From Chromatiales bacterium (GTDB lineage: Bacteria > Pseudomonadota > Gammaproteobacteria > Steroidobacterales > GCA-2729495), in the NCBI GenBank assembly GCA_016789845.1, contig JAEUQA010000011.1, positions 1 to 33,205 on the forward strand: a stretch of DNA of 33,205 bases. The letters are read 5' to 3'. The position numbers and the translations under genes were made by a program. Below the pieces are notes generated by a model. That model saw nothing but the letters and a program-made list of their open reading frames with translations. It was not told the DNA's origin and made no database searches. Of the stretch, positions 7,990-16,643 are shown one piece after another (positions within the stretch are counted from its first letter, which is position 1; each line of letters begins with the position of its first letter).

Positions 7990-8952
7990 ATGACCCCGGT
8001 CATCGAGTGCCAGCAGCTGAATGTCCGCTTCAGGACCGATGGCGGTGCAGTCACCGCCGTCAGCGACCTGGACTTCAACCTGAACGCGGGCGAGTGCCTG
8101 GGTGTGGTCGGCGAGTCGGGCTCCGGCAAGAGCCAGACCTTCCTCGCCATGTTCGGGCTGCTGGCCCACAACGGGACGGCGACCGGCAGCATCCGCTACC
8201 GCGGCACCGAACTCCTGAACGCGCCCCGCTCCACCCTCGACGGCCTGCGGGGCAACCGGCTGGCGATGATCTTCCAGGATGCGCTGTCCGGCCTGACGCC
8301 GACCATGCGCATCGGCGACCAGATGTCCGAGGTGCTGATGCGGCACCAGGGCCTGTCCCGGCGGAATGCGCGGGCACGGGTCATCGAGGCGCTCGAGGTC
8401 GTGCGCATCGCGGACCCCGAACAGCGGTTCTCCGCCTATCCCTTCGAGATGTCCGGCGGCATGCGCCAGCGGGTGATGATCGCCATGGCGACGCTCTGCC
8501 GCCCGGAGGTGCTGATCGCCGACGAGCCCACGACGGCGCTGGACGTCACGGTGCAGGCCCAGGTGCTGCGCCTGCTCAACGGCCTGAAGAACCATACCGG
8601 TACCTCGCTGGTCCTCATCACCCACGATCTTGGCGTGGTGGCCGGACTCTGCGACCGGGTGCTCATCATGTACGCCGGCCGCGCCGTGGAGCTCGGGCCG
8701 GTGCGGGACATCTTCCGCCGGCCAGCGCACCCCTACACGCAGGCCCTGCTGCGTTCCATGCCAAGCCTCATCATCGACCCCGGCAAGGACCTGCCCGTGA
8801 TCCCGGGCCAGCCGCCGGACCTGGAGAACCTGCCGGCGGGCTGCCCCTTTGCCAGCCGTTGCCTGCACACGCAGGACGACTGCACGACTGAGCGACCCCG
8901 GCTGCGGGCGGTCGGTCCCGATCACTCCCGCGCGTGCCACCTGCCCGCATGA
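7990..8952 (+). CDS. oppD: Peptide/oligopeptide ABC transporter ATPase, OppD/DppD type
   Basis: A 320-residue ATPase. Walker A is GESGSGKS (41-48), the Q-loop is [12 protein letters not shown], the signature is MSGGMRQRV, Walker B is [12 protein letters not shown], and the switch histidine lies in LITHDLGVV. The C-terminal extension has the cysteine-bearing CPFASRC segment found in Opp/Dpp ATPases, followed by further cysteines. It follows the OppC-type gene after 15 bp and overlaps the next ATPase gene by 4 bp. It powers uptake together with the OppF-type partner. Confidence 0.93.
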   Translation: MTPVIECQQLNVRFRTDGGAVTAVSDLDFNLNAGECLGVVGESGSGKSQTFLAMFGLLAHNGTATGSIRYRGTELLNAPRSTLDGLRGNRLAMIFQDALSGLTPTMRIGDQMSEVLMRHQGLSRRNARARVIEALEVVRIADPEQRFSAYPFEMSGGMRQRVMIAMATLCRPEVLIADEPTTALDVTVQAQVLRLLNGLKNHTGTSLVLITHDLGVVAGLCDRVLIMYAGRAVELGPVRDIFRRPAHPYTQALLRSMPSLIIDPGKDLPVIPGQPPDLENLPAGCPFASRCLHTQDDCTTERPRLRAVGPDHSRACHLPA

Positions 8953-9932
8953 CCGCCCTGCTCACCGTCGAGCACCTGTCGGTGCACTACTCGTTGCCCG
9001 CCGGCGGGCTCTTCCGCCGCCGGCCGCTCACGCTGAAGGCCGTCGACGACGTGAGCTTCGAGCTCCGCGCCGGGGAGACGCTGGGCGTCGTCGGCGAGAC
9101 GGGCTGCGGCAAGTCGTCCCTGGGCAAGGGCGTCCTGCAGCTGGTCAAGCCGGCCGCGGGCCGGGTGCTGTGGGAAGGCCAGGACCTGTGCGCGCTGCCA
9201 GCGGAAGCGATCAAGCGCTGCCGCAAGGACCTGCAGATCATCTTCCAGGACCCGCTTTCCAGCCTGAACCCGCGCATGACCATCGGCGAGATCGTGGCCG
9301 AGCCGCTGGAGGTGCATTACCCGGCGCTGGCCCGGGACGACCGCCGGCGCCGCGTGGACGCCATGCTGGAGCGGGTCGGCCTCCGCCCCGAGATGCGCAA
9401 CCGCTACCCGAACGAGTTCAGCGGCGGCCAGTGCCAGCGCATCAGCATCGCCCGGGCGATGATCTCGGAGCCGAAGGTGATCGTCTGCGACGAGCCGGTG
9501 AGCTCGCTGGACGTGTCGATCCAGGCCCAGATCTGCAACCTGCTGCGAGACCTCCAGCGCGACACCGGGATCGCACTGCTGTTCATCAGCCACGACCTGT
9601 CCATCGTGCGCTACATGAGCCACCGGGTGCTGGTGATGTACCTGGGCCGCGTCATGGAAACCGGCGGCCGGGAAGAATTCTTCGGCGCGCCCCGCCACCC
9701 CTACAGCCAGGCCCTGATCAGCGCCGTCCCGGTGCCGGATCCTGACCGCCCCCCCGCCGAGCGCTCACTGGTCCTGGACGGCGAGCTGCCCTCGCCCCTG
9801 GACCCGCCCAGCGGCTGCGTCTTCCGCACCCGCTGCCCGCTGGCCGTGCCGGTCTGCATCACCCAGATGCCACCCCTCAGCGAGGCCGCACCCGGCCACG
9901 GCGTCGCCTGTCACCGCTGGCAGGAAACCTGA
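8949..9932 (+). CDS. oppF: Peptide/oligopeptide ABC transporter ATPase, OppF/DppF type
   Basis: A 327-residue second ATPase. Walker A is GETGCGKSS, the Q-loop is IIFQDPLSSLNPRMTIGEIV, the signature is FSGGQCQRI, Walker B is VIVCDEPVSSLDVS, and LFISHDLSIV carries the switch histidine. SSLNPRMTIGEIV is distinctive of OppF/DppF. The C-terminal extension includes CVFRTRCPLAVPVC. The ATG at 8949 is preferred over the upstream GTG at 8934 because it forms an ATGA overlap with the OppD-type stop. The last base of its stop codon is the first base of an 86-bp perfect palindrome. Confidence 0.93.
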   Translation: MTALLTVEHLSVHYSLPAGGLFRRRPLTLKAVDDVSFELRAGETLGVVGETGCGKSSLGKGVLQLVKPAAGRVLWEGQDLCALPAEAIKRCRKDLQIIFQDPLSSLNPRMTIGEIVAEPLEVHYPALARDDRRRRVDAMLERVGLRPEMRNRYPNEFSGGQCQRISIARAMISEPKVIVCDEPVSSLDVSIQAQICNLLRDLQRDTGIALLFISHDLSIVRYMSHRVLVMYLGRVMETGGREEFFGAPRHPYSQALISAVPVPDPDRPPAERSLVLDGELPSPLDPPSGCVFRTRCPLAVPVCITQMPPLSEAAPGHGVACHRWQET

Positions 9933-10017
9933 AAAGGTACCGGACACTTAGTTATTTTTACTTAGTTGTTGCGATCGCAACAACTAAGTAAAAATAACTA
10001 AGTGTCCGGTACCTTTT
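9932..10017. repeat. Perfect 86-bp palindrome (element copy A)
   Basis: Two 43-bp arms meet with no spacer at the octamer GCGATCGC (9971-9978). Pairing is exact from 9932 to 10017, starting aaaaggtaccgg and ending with the reverse complement. The interior is AT-rich (ttagttatttttacttag), unlike its surroundings. It begins on the oppF-type stop codon and ends 5 bp before the DUF1330 gene's ATG. With its terminal T-run it could terminate transcription both ways, but the shared outer sequence with 10332-10404 and 16615-16690 marks it as one copy of a mobile-type palindrome. Confidence 0.95.
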
Positions 10018-10022
10018 TCGCC

Positions 10023-10349
10023 ATGGCCGACATGCGCTGCTACATGATCGTGATTGCCGACCTCACGGACCGGGAGCGGTTCCTGGCTGGGTATGCCCGG
10101 GTGGTCCCGGAACTCGTTGCCCGCTATGGTGGTCGCTACGTGCTTCGCGGATCCGGTGGGCTGTTCGTCGAGGGCGGCTGGGCCGGGAGCCCGAGCGCCC
10201 TGGTGTCCGAGTGGCCGAGCCGGGAAGCCGCCCTCCGCTTCTGGAACTCGGCCGAGTACGCGGACGCCAAACAGCTGCGCGAAGGCACAGGCCGGTTCCA
10301 GGTCCTGCTCATCGATTCGCCGCCATGGGCAGAAGGTGCCGGACCTTAG
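10023..10349 (+). CDS. Small DUF1330-type (dimeric ferredoxin-like) protein
   Basis: A 108-residue protein with the layout of DUF1330: CYMIVIADLTDRERFLAGYARVVPELVARYGGRYVLRGSG, then EWPSREAALRFWNSAEYADAKQLREGTGRFQVLLID. The family has a dimeric alpha/beta-barrel fold and mostly no known activity. The ATG at 10023 (or 10032) is preferred to a GTG at 10002 that lies inside palindrome A. The gene is framed by repeats: copy A ends just before its start, and copy B supplies its last five or so residues and its TAG stop. It may therefore be a cassette separated from its original neighbours. It converges on otsA. Confidence 0.75.
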   Translation: MADMRCYMIVIADLTDRERFLAGYARVVPELVARYGGRYVLRGSGGLFVEGGWAGSPSALVSEWPSREAALRFWNSAEYADAKQLREGTGRFQVLLIDSPPWAEGAGP

Positions 10350-10404
10350 TTTTATTAGCTCTTGAGATCGTAACAACTGACAAAACCAAGGTCCGGCACC
10401 GTTT
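10332..10404. repeat. Imperfect palindrome (element copy B)
   Basis: The outer arms gaaggtgccggacctt and its complement at 10387-10404 match copy C closely and copy A in part (aaggt-cc-gg). The inner part ttagctcttgagatcgtaacaactga is a decayed version of copy A's ttag-ttgttgcgatcgcaacaa core. It encodes the last residues and stop of the DUF1330 protein on the plus strand and the last 16 or so residues and stop of OtsA on the minus strand. Confidence 0.85.
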
Positions 10405-11842
10405 CATTCTTCGCCGCGGCCTGAATGAACGAATCCACCCACGCGTAGACGTCGTGGCGCCGGACGCAGCGGCGCAGCCGGCGCATCCGCGCGCGGCGCT
10501 CGGCCGGCGGCATGACGAAGGCCGCGTGAATCGCACCGGCAACGGCGTCTATGTCGTAGGGATTCACCGTCAGTGCGCCACCGCTCAACTCGGCCGCTGC
10601 CCCGGCGAATTCCGAAAGGATCAGCACGCAGTCCTCGTCGGGGCTGGCGGCGCAGTACTCCTTGGCCACCAGGTTCATCCCGTCCTTCAGGGGCGTGATG
10701 AGGGCGATCTGCGCGGCGCGGTAGTAGGACAACAGCTCGTCCTGCGTGAGCGCCCGGAACACGTAGTGGATCGGCACCCAGCCGCCGGGCCTGGTGAAGC
10801 GGCCGTTGATCTGCCCGACAAGATTCTCGATCCGCGCCTTGAGCTCCTGATAGCGGGGAATGTCCGCGCGGCTGGGCACGACCACCTGGATCAGCGTGAC
10901 CCTCTCGCGAAGGTCCGGATACCGCTCCAGCGCGCTGCCAAAGGCCAGGAGACGTTCCGGTATCCCCTTCGTGTAATCCAGCCGGTCGAGCCCCAGGATC
11001 AGCTGCCGGTTGTGCAGCTGATCGCGCAGTGTCTCCGCCAGCCCGATCACGGCGGGCGCCGAGGCCCGCCGGTAGAAATCGTTGTAATCGATGCCAATCG
11101 GGAACGTGCCGGCGCGCGCCTCGCAGCCGTCGAGGCGCAGGCGCACGAGCGGCTGCCCGCGACCGGTCACGTCGGCGCCGGGCAACAGCTCGCGCACACA
11201 GTCGACGAAGTTCCGGCGATCACGCCGCGTCTGGAAGCCGAGGAGGTCATAGGCCAGCAGCGTGCGCAGGACCTCCTGCCGCCAGGGGAGCTTGGCGAAG
11301 ATGTCCGGCGCCGGAAACGGGATGTGCAGGAAGAAGCCGAGCGAGCTCTCGGGACTCTTTTTGCGCACCCGCGCGCCAACGCCTATCAACTGGTAGTCGT
11401 GGACCCAGACGAAGTCGGACGCAATGGCCTTTTCGGCAATGGCGTCGGCATACCGGTCATTGACGGCGTTGTACGTGCGCCAGTAGGCGGGGTCGAAGTT
11501 GCACAGGGACTGCAGGTCGTGGAAGAGCGGCCAGATGATCTCGTTGGAGAAGCCGTTGTAGAACGATGTCCGTTCGGTATCGTCGAGGTAAACCGGGTGA
11601 AAGTCGTAGCCCTCCCGGAGCCCCGCGGCCCGGAACTCGGCAGCCAGCCGCTGGTCCGGCACGCCGATGCCCGGCCAGCCAATCCACACGCCGCCGCGCT
11701 GGCGCATCACGGGACCGAGGGCCGTGACGAGCCCGCCGCTCGCGGGCGACACCCCGCAGGCGCCCGCGCGATTCGTCTCGACCTTCAGCGGCAGGCGATT
11801 CGAGACCACGACCAGCCTGCCGCGGGGAGTGGCTTCCGTCAT
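10355..11842 (-). CDS. otsA: Alpha,alpha-trehalose-phosphate synthase (GT20)
   Basis: A 495-residue GT20 glycosyltransferase that joins a nucleotide-activated glucose to glucose-6-phosphate. Marks are [66 protein letters not shown], the nucleotide-binding stretch [18 protein letters not shown], and [12 protein letters not shown]. GgpS (glucosylglycerol-phosphate synthase) shares this family, but the neighbouring OtsB and TreT-like genes favour trehalose. The start overlaps the MscS-type gene by 4 bp. The natural domain ends near [10 protein letters not shown]. The final 16 or so residues (ending SCYDLKS) are encoded by palindrome copy B, an acquired tail whose effect on the enzyme is unknown. 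Confidence 0.88.
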   Translation of the reverse strand: MTEATPRGRLVVVSNRLPLKVETNRAGACGVSPASGGLVTALGPVMRQRGGVWIGWPGIGVPDQRLAAEFRAAGLREGYDFHPVYLDDTERTSFYNGFSNEIIWPLFHDLQSLCNFDPAYWRTYNAVNDRYADAIAEKAIASDFVWVHDYQLIGVGARVRKKSPESSLGFFLHIPFPAPDIFAKLPWRQEVLRTLLAYDLLGFQTRRDRRNFVDCVRELLPGADVTGRGQPLVRLRLDGCEARAGTFPIGIDYNDFYRRASAPAVIGLAETLRDQLHNRQLILGLDRLDYTKGIPERLLAFGSALERYPDLRERVTLIQVVVPSRADIPRYQELKARIENLVGQINGRFTRPGGWVPIHYVFRALTQDELLSYYRAAQIALITPLKDGMNLVAKEYCAASPDEDCVLILSEFAGAAAELSGGALTVNPYDIDAVAGAIHAAFVMPPAERRARMRRLRRCVRRHDVYAWVDSFIQAAAKNETVPDLGFVSCYDLKS

Positions 11843-12903
11843 GGCGCCGCCGCAGACGTGGCGATGTGGATGGTTCGCGTCGGATACGCGAACTCGACGC
11901 CGGCCTCGTCCAGCGCCGCGATCAGCCCGAAGTTGATCTGCTGCTGGACGTCCATGTACCTGTTGTAGTCGGGGTCACGGACGAAGTAGACGACCTCGAA
12001 CTCGAGGGCCGAGTCGCCGAACGTCGCGAAATGCGCCCGGTCAAAGCGGGCCAGCGCCTGGCCCTCGACGAGATCCCGCACGATCCCGGGAATCCGCTGC
12101 AGGGTCCCGGGCGGCGTCTGGTAGGTCACGCCGAACTTGAACAGCACCCGCCGCTCGAACATCCGCTTGTAGTTGCGGATGCGGCTCGACAGAAGGTCAC
12201 TGTTCGGCAGCACGATGAGCTCGCCGGACAGGCTGCGCAGGTGGGTGGTCTTCAACCCCACCCGCTCGACGGTCCCCATCACCTCGCCGAGGATGACGAA
12301 ATCGCCAATGACGACCGGCTTGTCGAGTGCGATGGCGAGCGACGCGAAGACGTCCCCCAGGATGTTCTGCGTGGCCAGGGCTACGGCGATGCCCCCAATG
12401 CCGAGGCTAGCCACCAGCGCGGTGACGTCGAACCCCAGGTTGTCGAGGACCATCAGCAGGACGAGCGACCAGAGCACCACCCGGGCCACGAACCCGAGGA
12501 TGGTGGCGGTCGTCGCCGAGGTGGCGTCCGCCTGGCGACGATGGGCGACGTACCCCTCGAGCCAGCCCCGGATGCCGGCATTGAGCCAGACGCCCGCCTG
12601 CAGGATCACCGCCAGCGCCAGGGCCCGCGCCAGCAGGCTGCTCCCGGCCGGGGTCAGGGCCAGGGCCTGGGCACCGGCCAGCAGCGCGACCGCGGCGACG
12701 AACCAGGGCTGCGTCGCGTTGAGCAGGTGCGCCACCGCGTCGTCCAGCCTGCCGGCCGTGCTTGCCGCCCACGCGGTCACCCGGACCCGAACCACCCGCA
12801 GGGCAACGGCCAGGACCACCGCGCAGGCGGCCGCCAACGCGGCGGCCGCGAGCCAGTGCCCGACGCTATTGCCGAGCACCGCGAAGTCCAGCGTGGCGTT
12901 CAT
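11839..12903 (-). CDS. MscS-family mechanosensitive channel
   Basis: A 354-residue inner-membrane channel. Several N-terminal helices lead to the pore helix ASLGIGGIAVALATQNILGDVFASLAI, whose Gly/Ala packing is the MscS signature. The beta domain follows (DKPVVIGDFVILGEVMGTVERVGLKTTHLRSL and VLPNSDLLSSRIRNY, with the PNS motif), then the C-terminal alpha/beta domain. Such channels open on hypo-osmotic shock and release solutes. It lies between otsB and otsA and overlaps both by 4 bp (ATGA), so it is co-translated with enzymes that build the solute it may release. Confidence 0.92.
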   Translation of the reverse strand: MNATLDFAVLGNSVGHWLAAAALAAACAVVLAVALRVVRVRVTAWAASTAGRLDDAVAHLLNATQPWFVAAVALLAGAQALALTPAGSSLLARALALAVILQAGVWLNAGIRGWLEGYVAHRRQADATSATTATILGFVARVVLWSLVLLMVLDNLGFDVTALVASLGIGGIAVALATQNILGDVFASLAIALDKPVVIGDFVILGEVMGTVERVGLKTTHLRSLSGELIVLPNSDLLSSRIRNYKRMFERRVLFKFGVTYQTPPGTLQRIPGIVRDLVEGQALARFDRAHFATFGDSALEFEVVYFVRDPDYNRYMDVQQQINFGLIAALDEAGVEFAYPTRTIHIATSAAAP

Positions 12904-13697
12904 CCCCGGGGATCCCGCAGCCCGGCCCAGCGTCGGAGCACCGCGACCAGTTCCCCGGGCGGCCGGATCCAGAGGTCCGCGCCCGTGTTCCGGTGTTCGG
13001 GCCGGACCAGGATGCCAAGCCCCCGTCCCTTCAGCGCCGCGAAGGCGTCCTCGTCGGTGAGGTCGTCGCCCAGGTACGCCACCGGGACGTCCCCCGCCGT
13101 CTCCAGGAGGATCGTCCGGACCACATCGCCCTTGCCCCGGCCAGGCGCGCGCAGCTCGAGGCCCCCGTCGAAGCCGTGGAGCTCGAGCACGCCCACGAGC
13201 GCATCCCGATGGAAGCCCTCAGTCACGATCCGGCGGATGGTGGCCACCTGGCCCGGATCCGCCCCACGCCAGTGGAACGCGAGGGACCCCGGCTTGGCCT
13301 CGCTGCGGCCACCGGCCGCCTCGACCAGCGGTGACCAGCCATCCGCGACCGTCAGCGCCCGGAGCGCGGCCGCGTCGATGCCGGTCACGGCGTAGTCCCC
13401 GTCCGGCAACAACCGCTCCCGGCCGTGGGAGCCCCAGATTTCCGGACTGCGGCGCGTCCCCAGAGCGGGGGGGGCTTCCTTGAGGAAGCGCCCCGTGACG
13501 ACCACCACCCTCGTACCGTCGGCCTCGAGCAGGGCATTCAGGCACTCGGAGACGCCCTCGTAGGGCGCGACGTTGCCCAGGTCCGGCGAAAACGGCGCCA
13601 GGGTGCCGTCATAGTCGAGCATGACGACGAAACGGCCGGCGCTCCCCACCTGCCGGTCGAATTCGGCCAGGCGGTCCATGTGCTCCTGCTCGTTCAC
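12900..13697 (-). CDS. otsB: Trehalose-6-phosphate phosphatase, HAD family
   Basis: A 265-residue HAD-superfamily phosphatase. Motif I is DYDGT with the nucleophile Asp28 and acid/base Asp30. VVVVTGR gives the motif II region, and YLGDDLTDEDAF near residue 209 gives the magnesium-binding motif IV in the form typical of OtsB. SHGRERLLPDG and PGRGKGDVV fit the cap and Lys motif. It would remove phosphate from the OtsA product. It starts 15 bp after the TreT-like stop and overlaps the channel gene by 4 bp. Confidence 0.9.
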   Translation of the reverse strand: MNEQEHMDRLAEFDRQVGSAGRFVVMLDYDGTLAPFSPDLGNVAPYEGVSECLNALLEADGTRVVVVTGRFLKEAPPALGTRRSPEIWGSHGRERLLPDGDYAVTGIDAAALRALTVADGWSPLVEAAGGRSEAKPGSLAFHWRGADPGQVATIRRIVTEGFHRDALVGVLELHGFDGGLELRAPGRGKGDVVRTILLETAGDVPVAYLGDDLTDEDAFAALKGRGLGILVRPEHRNTGADLWIRPPGELVAVLRRWAGLRDPRG

Positions 13698-13712
13698 GGC
13701 GACCAGCCCCGC

Positions 13713-14954
13713 TCAGCCCAGGTCGATGCGGTCGGCCGCGCCACGCACCAGGCCGAGCATCAGCGTCAGGTACTCCCGGAGTTGCCGGGTGATCAGGAAG
13801 TTCTGGTGCACGTGCTCCCGCCCGGCGCGGCCCATCTCCGCACTCCGCCGGCGATCATGGAGCAGGTGGCGCAGGCGGAGCGCCGCGCCCTCCGGCGAGC
13901 TCACGAGGAACCCGGTCTGGTGATCGACGACCTGCAGGCGGATGCCGCCCGTATTGCCGCCGATCACCGGCTTCGACTTCCACAGCGCCTCGGTGACGGT
14001 CAGGCCAAAGCCTTCCTTCAGGGACTTCTGCATCACGACGTCGGCCGCCCGCTGCAGGGCGTTGATCACCTCGTCGGCGTCCGCCGGCAGGAGCAGCACG
14101 TGGATGTCCGGGTCGCCCTCGGCGGCCGCCTCGACCTCGCGCAGCACGGCCTCGCCCTCCGGATCGTCCGCCGCGCCGCCCCCGGCGAGCACGAGCTGAA
14201 GCCCGGGGATGAAGGACCTCGCCAGGCGGAAGGCTGCCACCACGCCGACGGGATCCTTGAAGCGGTCGAAGCGGGAGACCTGGACGACCAGGGGGCGCAT
14301 CCGGTCGATGCCAAACCGCGCACAGCACGCCGCGACCTGCTCCGCGGACAGCTCCGCGTTCTTCGCCGAGAGCGGATCGATGCTCGGCGGAATCAGATAG
14401 GACGGGTGCGGCAGCATCTGTGCAAAGTCGGCAAGGGAGAAGACGCTCGCGTCATACGGGCCCACCAGCGAGCGAAGGTAGGCCCACACGGGACGGTGTG
14501 GATGGCTCGCGTCGATGTGGCAGCGCCAGATCCACTTGCCACGCCTGCGGGGAAAGTGGCGCAGCAGCGCGGCCGGCTGGGGATCGTGTATGAAGACGAC
14601 GTCCGCGGTGTCGAGCGCCACCCGCAACCGCTCCGCGTTCACCTCGCTGACGCGCTCATACTCAGCAATGAGGCTCGCCGGCACATGCGCTTGCTGGCCC
14701 TGCAGTGCATTGTGGAAGAGCTTCGTGCACTGGTAGAACCCGGGCGAGCCCTCGACGACTTCCCAGCTCGCCTCCAGGCCGAGCTCGCTCGTCAGGGGCA
14801 CCAGCTTCGCGAGGATCTCGGCAACCCCGCCGCCAAGCCGTGTGGAGTTCACGTGCACCACACGCAGCCCGCGCATCGGTTCCGCCAGCAACCGCAACTG
14901 CCGGATCACGTCGGCCCCGGCGACGCGGGCGTACTCCCCGAGCATGCCGCTCAT
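13713..14954 (-). CDS. treT: GT4 glycosyltransferase, trehalose synthase (TreT-like)
   Basis: A 413-residue GT-B glycosyltransferase. The N-terminal half has VVHVNSTRLGGGVAEILAKLVPL and VVFIHDPQPAALLRHF. The C-terminal half has QVSRFDRFKDPVGVVAAF, and KSLKEGFGLTVTEALWKSKPVIGGNTGGI carries the GT4 glutamates. Length and these stretches match TreT, which makes trehalose directly from NDP-glucose and glucose, and works reversibly in some organisms. The ATG at 14954 overlaps the upstream stop as ATGA and begins MSGMLGEYARVAG. Further in-frame sequence upstream is only an open shadow over the DUF5752-like gene. A second trehalose route beside OtsA/OtsB in one operon is unusual. A related solute glycosyltransferase remains possible. 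Confidence 0.82.
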   Translation of the reverse strand: MSGMLGEYARVAGADVIRQLRLLAEPMRGLRVVHVNSTRLGGGVAEILAKLVPLTSELGLEASWEVVEGSPGFYQCTKLFHNALQGQQAHVPASLIAEYERVSEVNAERLRVALDTADVVFIHDPQPAALLRHFPRRRGKWIWRCHIDASHPHRPVWAYLRSLVGPYDASVFSLADFAQMLPHPSYLIPPSIDPLSAKNAELSAEQVAACCARFGIDRMRPLVVQVSRFDRFKDPVGVVAAFRLARSFIPGLQLVLAGGGAADDPEGEAVLREVEAAAEGDPDIHVLLLPADADEVINALQRAADVVMQKSLKEGFGLTVTEALWKSKPVIGGNTGGIRLQVVDHQTGFLVSSPEGAALRLRHLLHDRRRSAEMGRAGREHVHQNFLITRQLREYLTLMLGLVRGAADRIDLG

Positions 14955-15610
14955 TCCCGCGCGCCACTGAAGTGGTCGGTGACGATGGCCGACAGCTCGA
15001 CGCGAAGTGAGGCGAGGTTCGCGAAATACGGGTCCACGGCCGCGAACTTCTCTGCGAGGGACTCGAAGCTGCCGCCGAACTGGCCGAGCCAGATGCGGAA
15101 GTCGTCCGTGCGCACTGGCTCCCGGCGTCGCGCATCGATGACGTGGTAGTAGATGCTGCCCAGGGACATGGCGGGGATAGCCTGGGCAAGGGCCGCGGGC
15201 TCCTGCAGCCGGACTCCCGTATCGAAGACCACCGTCTGGCACCGTCGGAAGTGAAACTGCCGGTCCCGGCGCGCGAGCAGGTTGTCGGTTTCGTCGAGGC
15301 ACTGCTCCACGACCTCAAGCACATCCGCCCTCAGGGCCTCGATGTCCGAGAAATCCGCGGGATCGATGACGGCCAGGCGCTCGGACAGCCTCTCGTCGTG
15401 CAGGCTGTACCGGGCCCAGGTGGCAAAGTCGTTGTGGAACTCCGTGTCGTCGAACCGCGGCCGCAGCAGGCGGCCCCAGAAGTGGTAGTACACGGATTCC
15501 TGGGGCACCCGCTGGAGGGCGTCGCGAAACTCCCGGAGCGACCGTGCCCGGAGCCCGGTGGCTATGGCGACCAGGGCGCAGTCGCGAACCGAAAAAGCAT
15601 CCACAGCCAT
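14951..15610 (-). CDS. DUF5752-like protein of unknown function
   Basis: A 219-residue soluble, acidic, mostly helical protein with an internal repeat of pattern. FSVRDCALVAIATGLRARSL...VYYHFWGRLLRPRFDDTEFHNDFATWARYSL in the first half is echoed by FHFRRCQTVVFDTGVRLQEP...SIYYHVIDARRREPVRTDDFRIWLGQF in the second. This suggests two copies of one domain, each with a YYH motif and an acidic F-x-x-W stretch. I place it in DUF5752 from memory of proteins near trehalose and glucosyl-solute genes. No activity is known to me. The start at MAVDAFSVRD (15610) is preferred, and longer starts extend into the divergent promoter. It is first in the operon, so a sensing or TreT-partner role is possible but unproven. 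Confidence 0.7.
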   Translation of the reverse strand: MAVDAFSVRDCALVAIATGLRARSLREFRDALQRVPQESVYYHFWGRLLRPRFDDTEFHNDFATWARYSLHDERLSERLAVIDPADFSDIEALRADVLEVVEQCLDETDNLLARRDRQFHFRRCQTVVFDTGVRLQEPAALAQAIPAMSLGSIYYHVIDARRREPVRTDDFRIWLGQFGGSFESLAEKFAAVDPYFANLASLRVELSAIVTDHFSGARE

Positions 15611-15719
15611 GGTTTTGAGTCCGGCATTACCATCCGCGCGAGTGAGCCAGCAGGGTAATCGCGGCCAGATTTCGGTCATAGTCCATTCAACTGACAGCAG
15701 GTGTCGATAGAATGGCAAC
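15611..15719. promoter_or_regulatory. Divergent promoter region with candidate LysR site
   Basis: These 109 bp separate the solute operon from the LysR gene and must hold both promoters. The clearest symmetry is ccattc (15683-15688) facing gaatgg (15710-15715), six-base perfect arms 21 bp apart, close to the LysR start. LysR proteins commonly bind such divergent spacers. The site is a candidate only, and no confident -10/-35 pair is visible. Confidence 0.4.
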
Positions 15720-16643
15720 GTGACGACGCAACCGAACTTCAACCACCTCTATCACTTCTGGGTCGTTGCCCAGGAGGGCAGCCTGGTCGGCGCAAGCCGC
15801 AGGCTCGGCATTCGCCATTCCACGCTGAGCTCCCAGATGCGCGCGCTGGAGCAGATGCTCGGCATGCGCCTGCTGATCCGGCGTCCTCGCGGCATGCGCC
15901 TCACGCCCCAGGCCGAGGTGGTGCGCAGCTACTGCGACCAGATCTTCCGCCTGGGTACGGAGCTGCTTGAGGCGGCCACGGAGCAGCGCACCAACCGGCT
16001 GCGCGTGGGAATGCTGGCTTCAGTGCCCCGCTCATTGCTCTACGAGGCGCTGCGACCGGCCCTCGAGCGCGAGGCCACGACGCGCGTCGAACTGAGTGTC
16101 GCCGGCCTGGACGCCGCGTGCCGGGCGCTGGTCACCGGCCACCTGCACGTCGCGATCGCCGACCGGCTGCCGGCCGGCGCAGCGGCCGGCCCCATTCACT
16201 CGCACCTCGTCGGCGAAACACGGGTCGCTCTCTTCGCGACGGCGCGCGTCGCCCAGCGCTACCGGGGCGACTTCCCCCACAGCCTCGATGGGGCGCCCAT
16301 GCTTCTGCCATCACCAGGCAGCCCGCTCCGGGAAGGCCTCGCCGCCTGGTTCGCCCGGGAAGGGCTCAGGCCGCGGATCGTCGGCGAGTTCGACGACGTG
16401 CCGATGATGAAGGGCTTTGCCGCGCGAGGTCACGGGGTGGTGCCCATCCGGATGGTGCTCGCCCGGGAAGCGCGACAACGCTACGCGCTCGTTCCAGTGG
16501 GCGTCGTGCCCGGGCTGGTGGATCGCCTGTATGCCCTCACCCTCGGGAAGCGCGTCCGCCACCCCGGGATCCAGCGCCTCATCGACCAGTGCCGCGGCAA
16601 GTTCGGCACCCGAGGAAAAGGTGCGGGACCTTGGCTTTGTTAG
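15720..16643 (+). CDS. LysR-family regulator, NhaR-like
   Basis: A 307-residue LysR protein. The N-terminal winged helix-turn-helix (about residues 8-65) begins NFNHLYHFWVVAQEGSLVGASRRLGI. Its NHLYxFW..EGSxVGA pattern is strikingly like NhaR, the sodium- and osmotic-responsive activator of enteric bacteria. The effector domain follows (VGMLASVPRSLLYEALRPALE...). It is divergent from the compatible-solute operon and is its most likely controller. The GTG start at 15720 has only a weak ribosome binding site. The last nine residues (GKGAGPWLC) and the TAG stop are encoded by palindrome copy C, so the original C-terminus was replaced or extended. Confidence 0.87.
   Translation: MTTQPNFNHLYHFWVVAQEGSLVGASRRLGIRHSTLSSQMRALEQMLGMRLLIRRPRGMRLTPQAEVVRSYCDQIFRLGTELLEAATEQRTNRLRVGMLASVPRSLLYEALRPALEREATTRVELSVAGLDAACRALVTGHLHVAIADRLPAGAAAGPIHSHLVGETRVALFATARVAQRYRGDFPHSLDGAPMLLPSPGSPLREGLAAWFAREGLRPRIVGEFDDVPMMKGFAARGHGVVPIRMVLAREARQRYALVPVGVVPGLVDRLYALTLGKRVRHPGIQRLIDQCRGKFGTRGKGAGPWLC

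Noticed and set aside
10002..10022. GTG start for the DUF1330 gene inside palindrome A
   Set aside because: It would add seven residues encoded by the repeat. The ATG at 10023 or 10032 fits the family N-terminus better.
13713..15302. 529-residue reading of the TreT-like gene
   Set aside because: The first 116 residues are the DUF5752-like gene in another frame. The ATGA start at 14954 gives a family-length protein.
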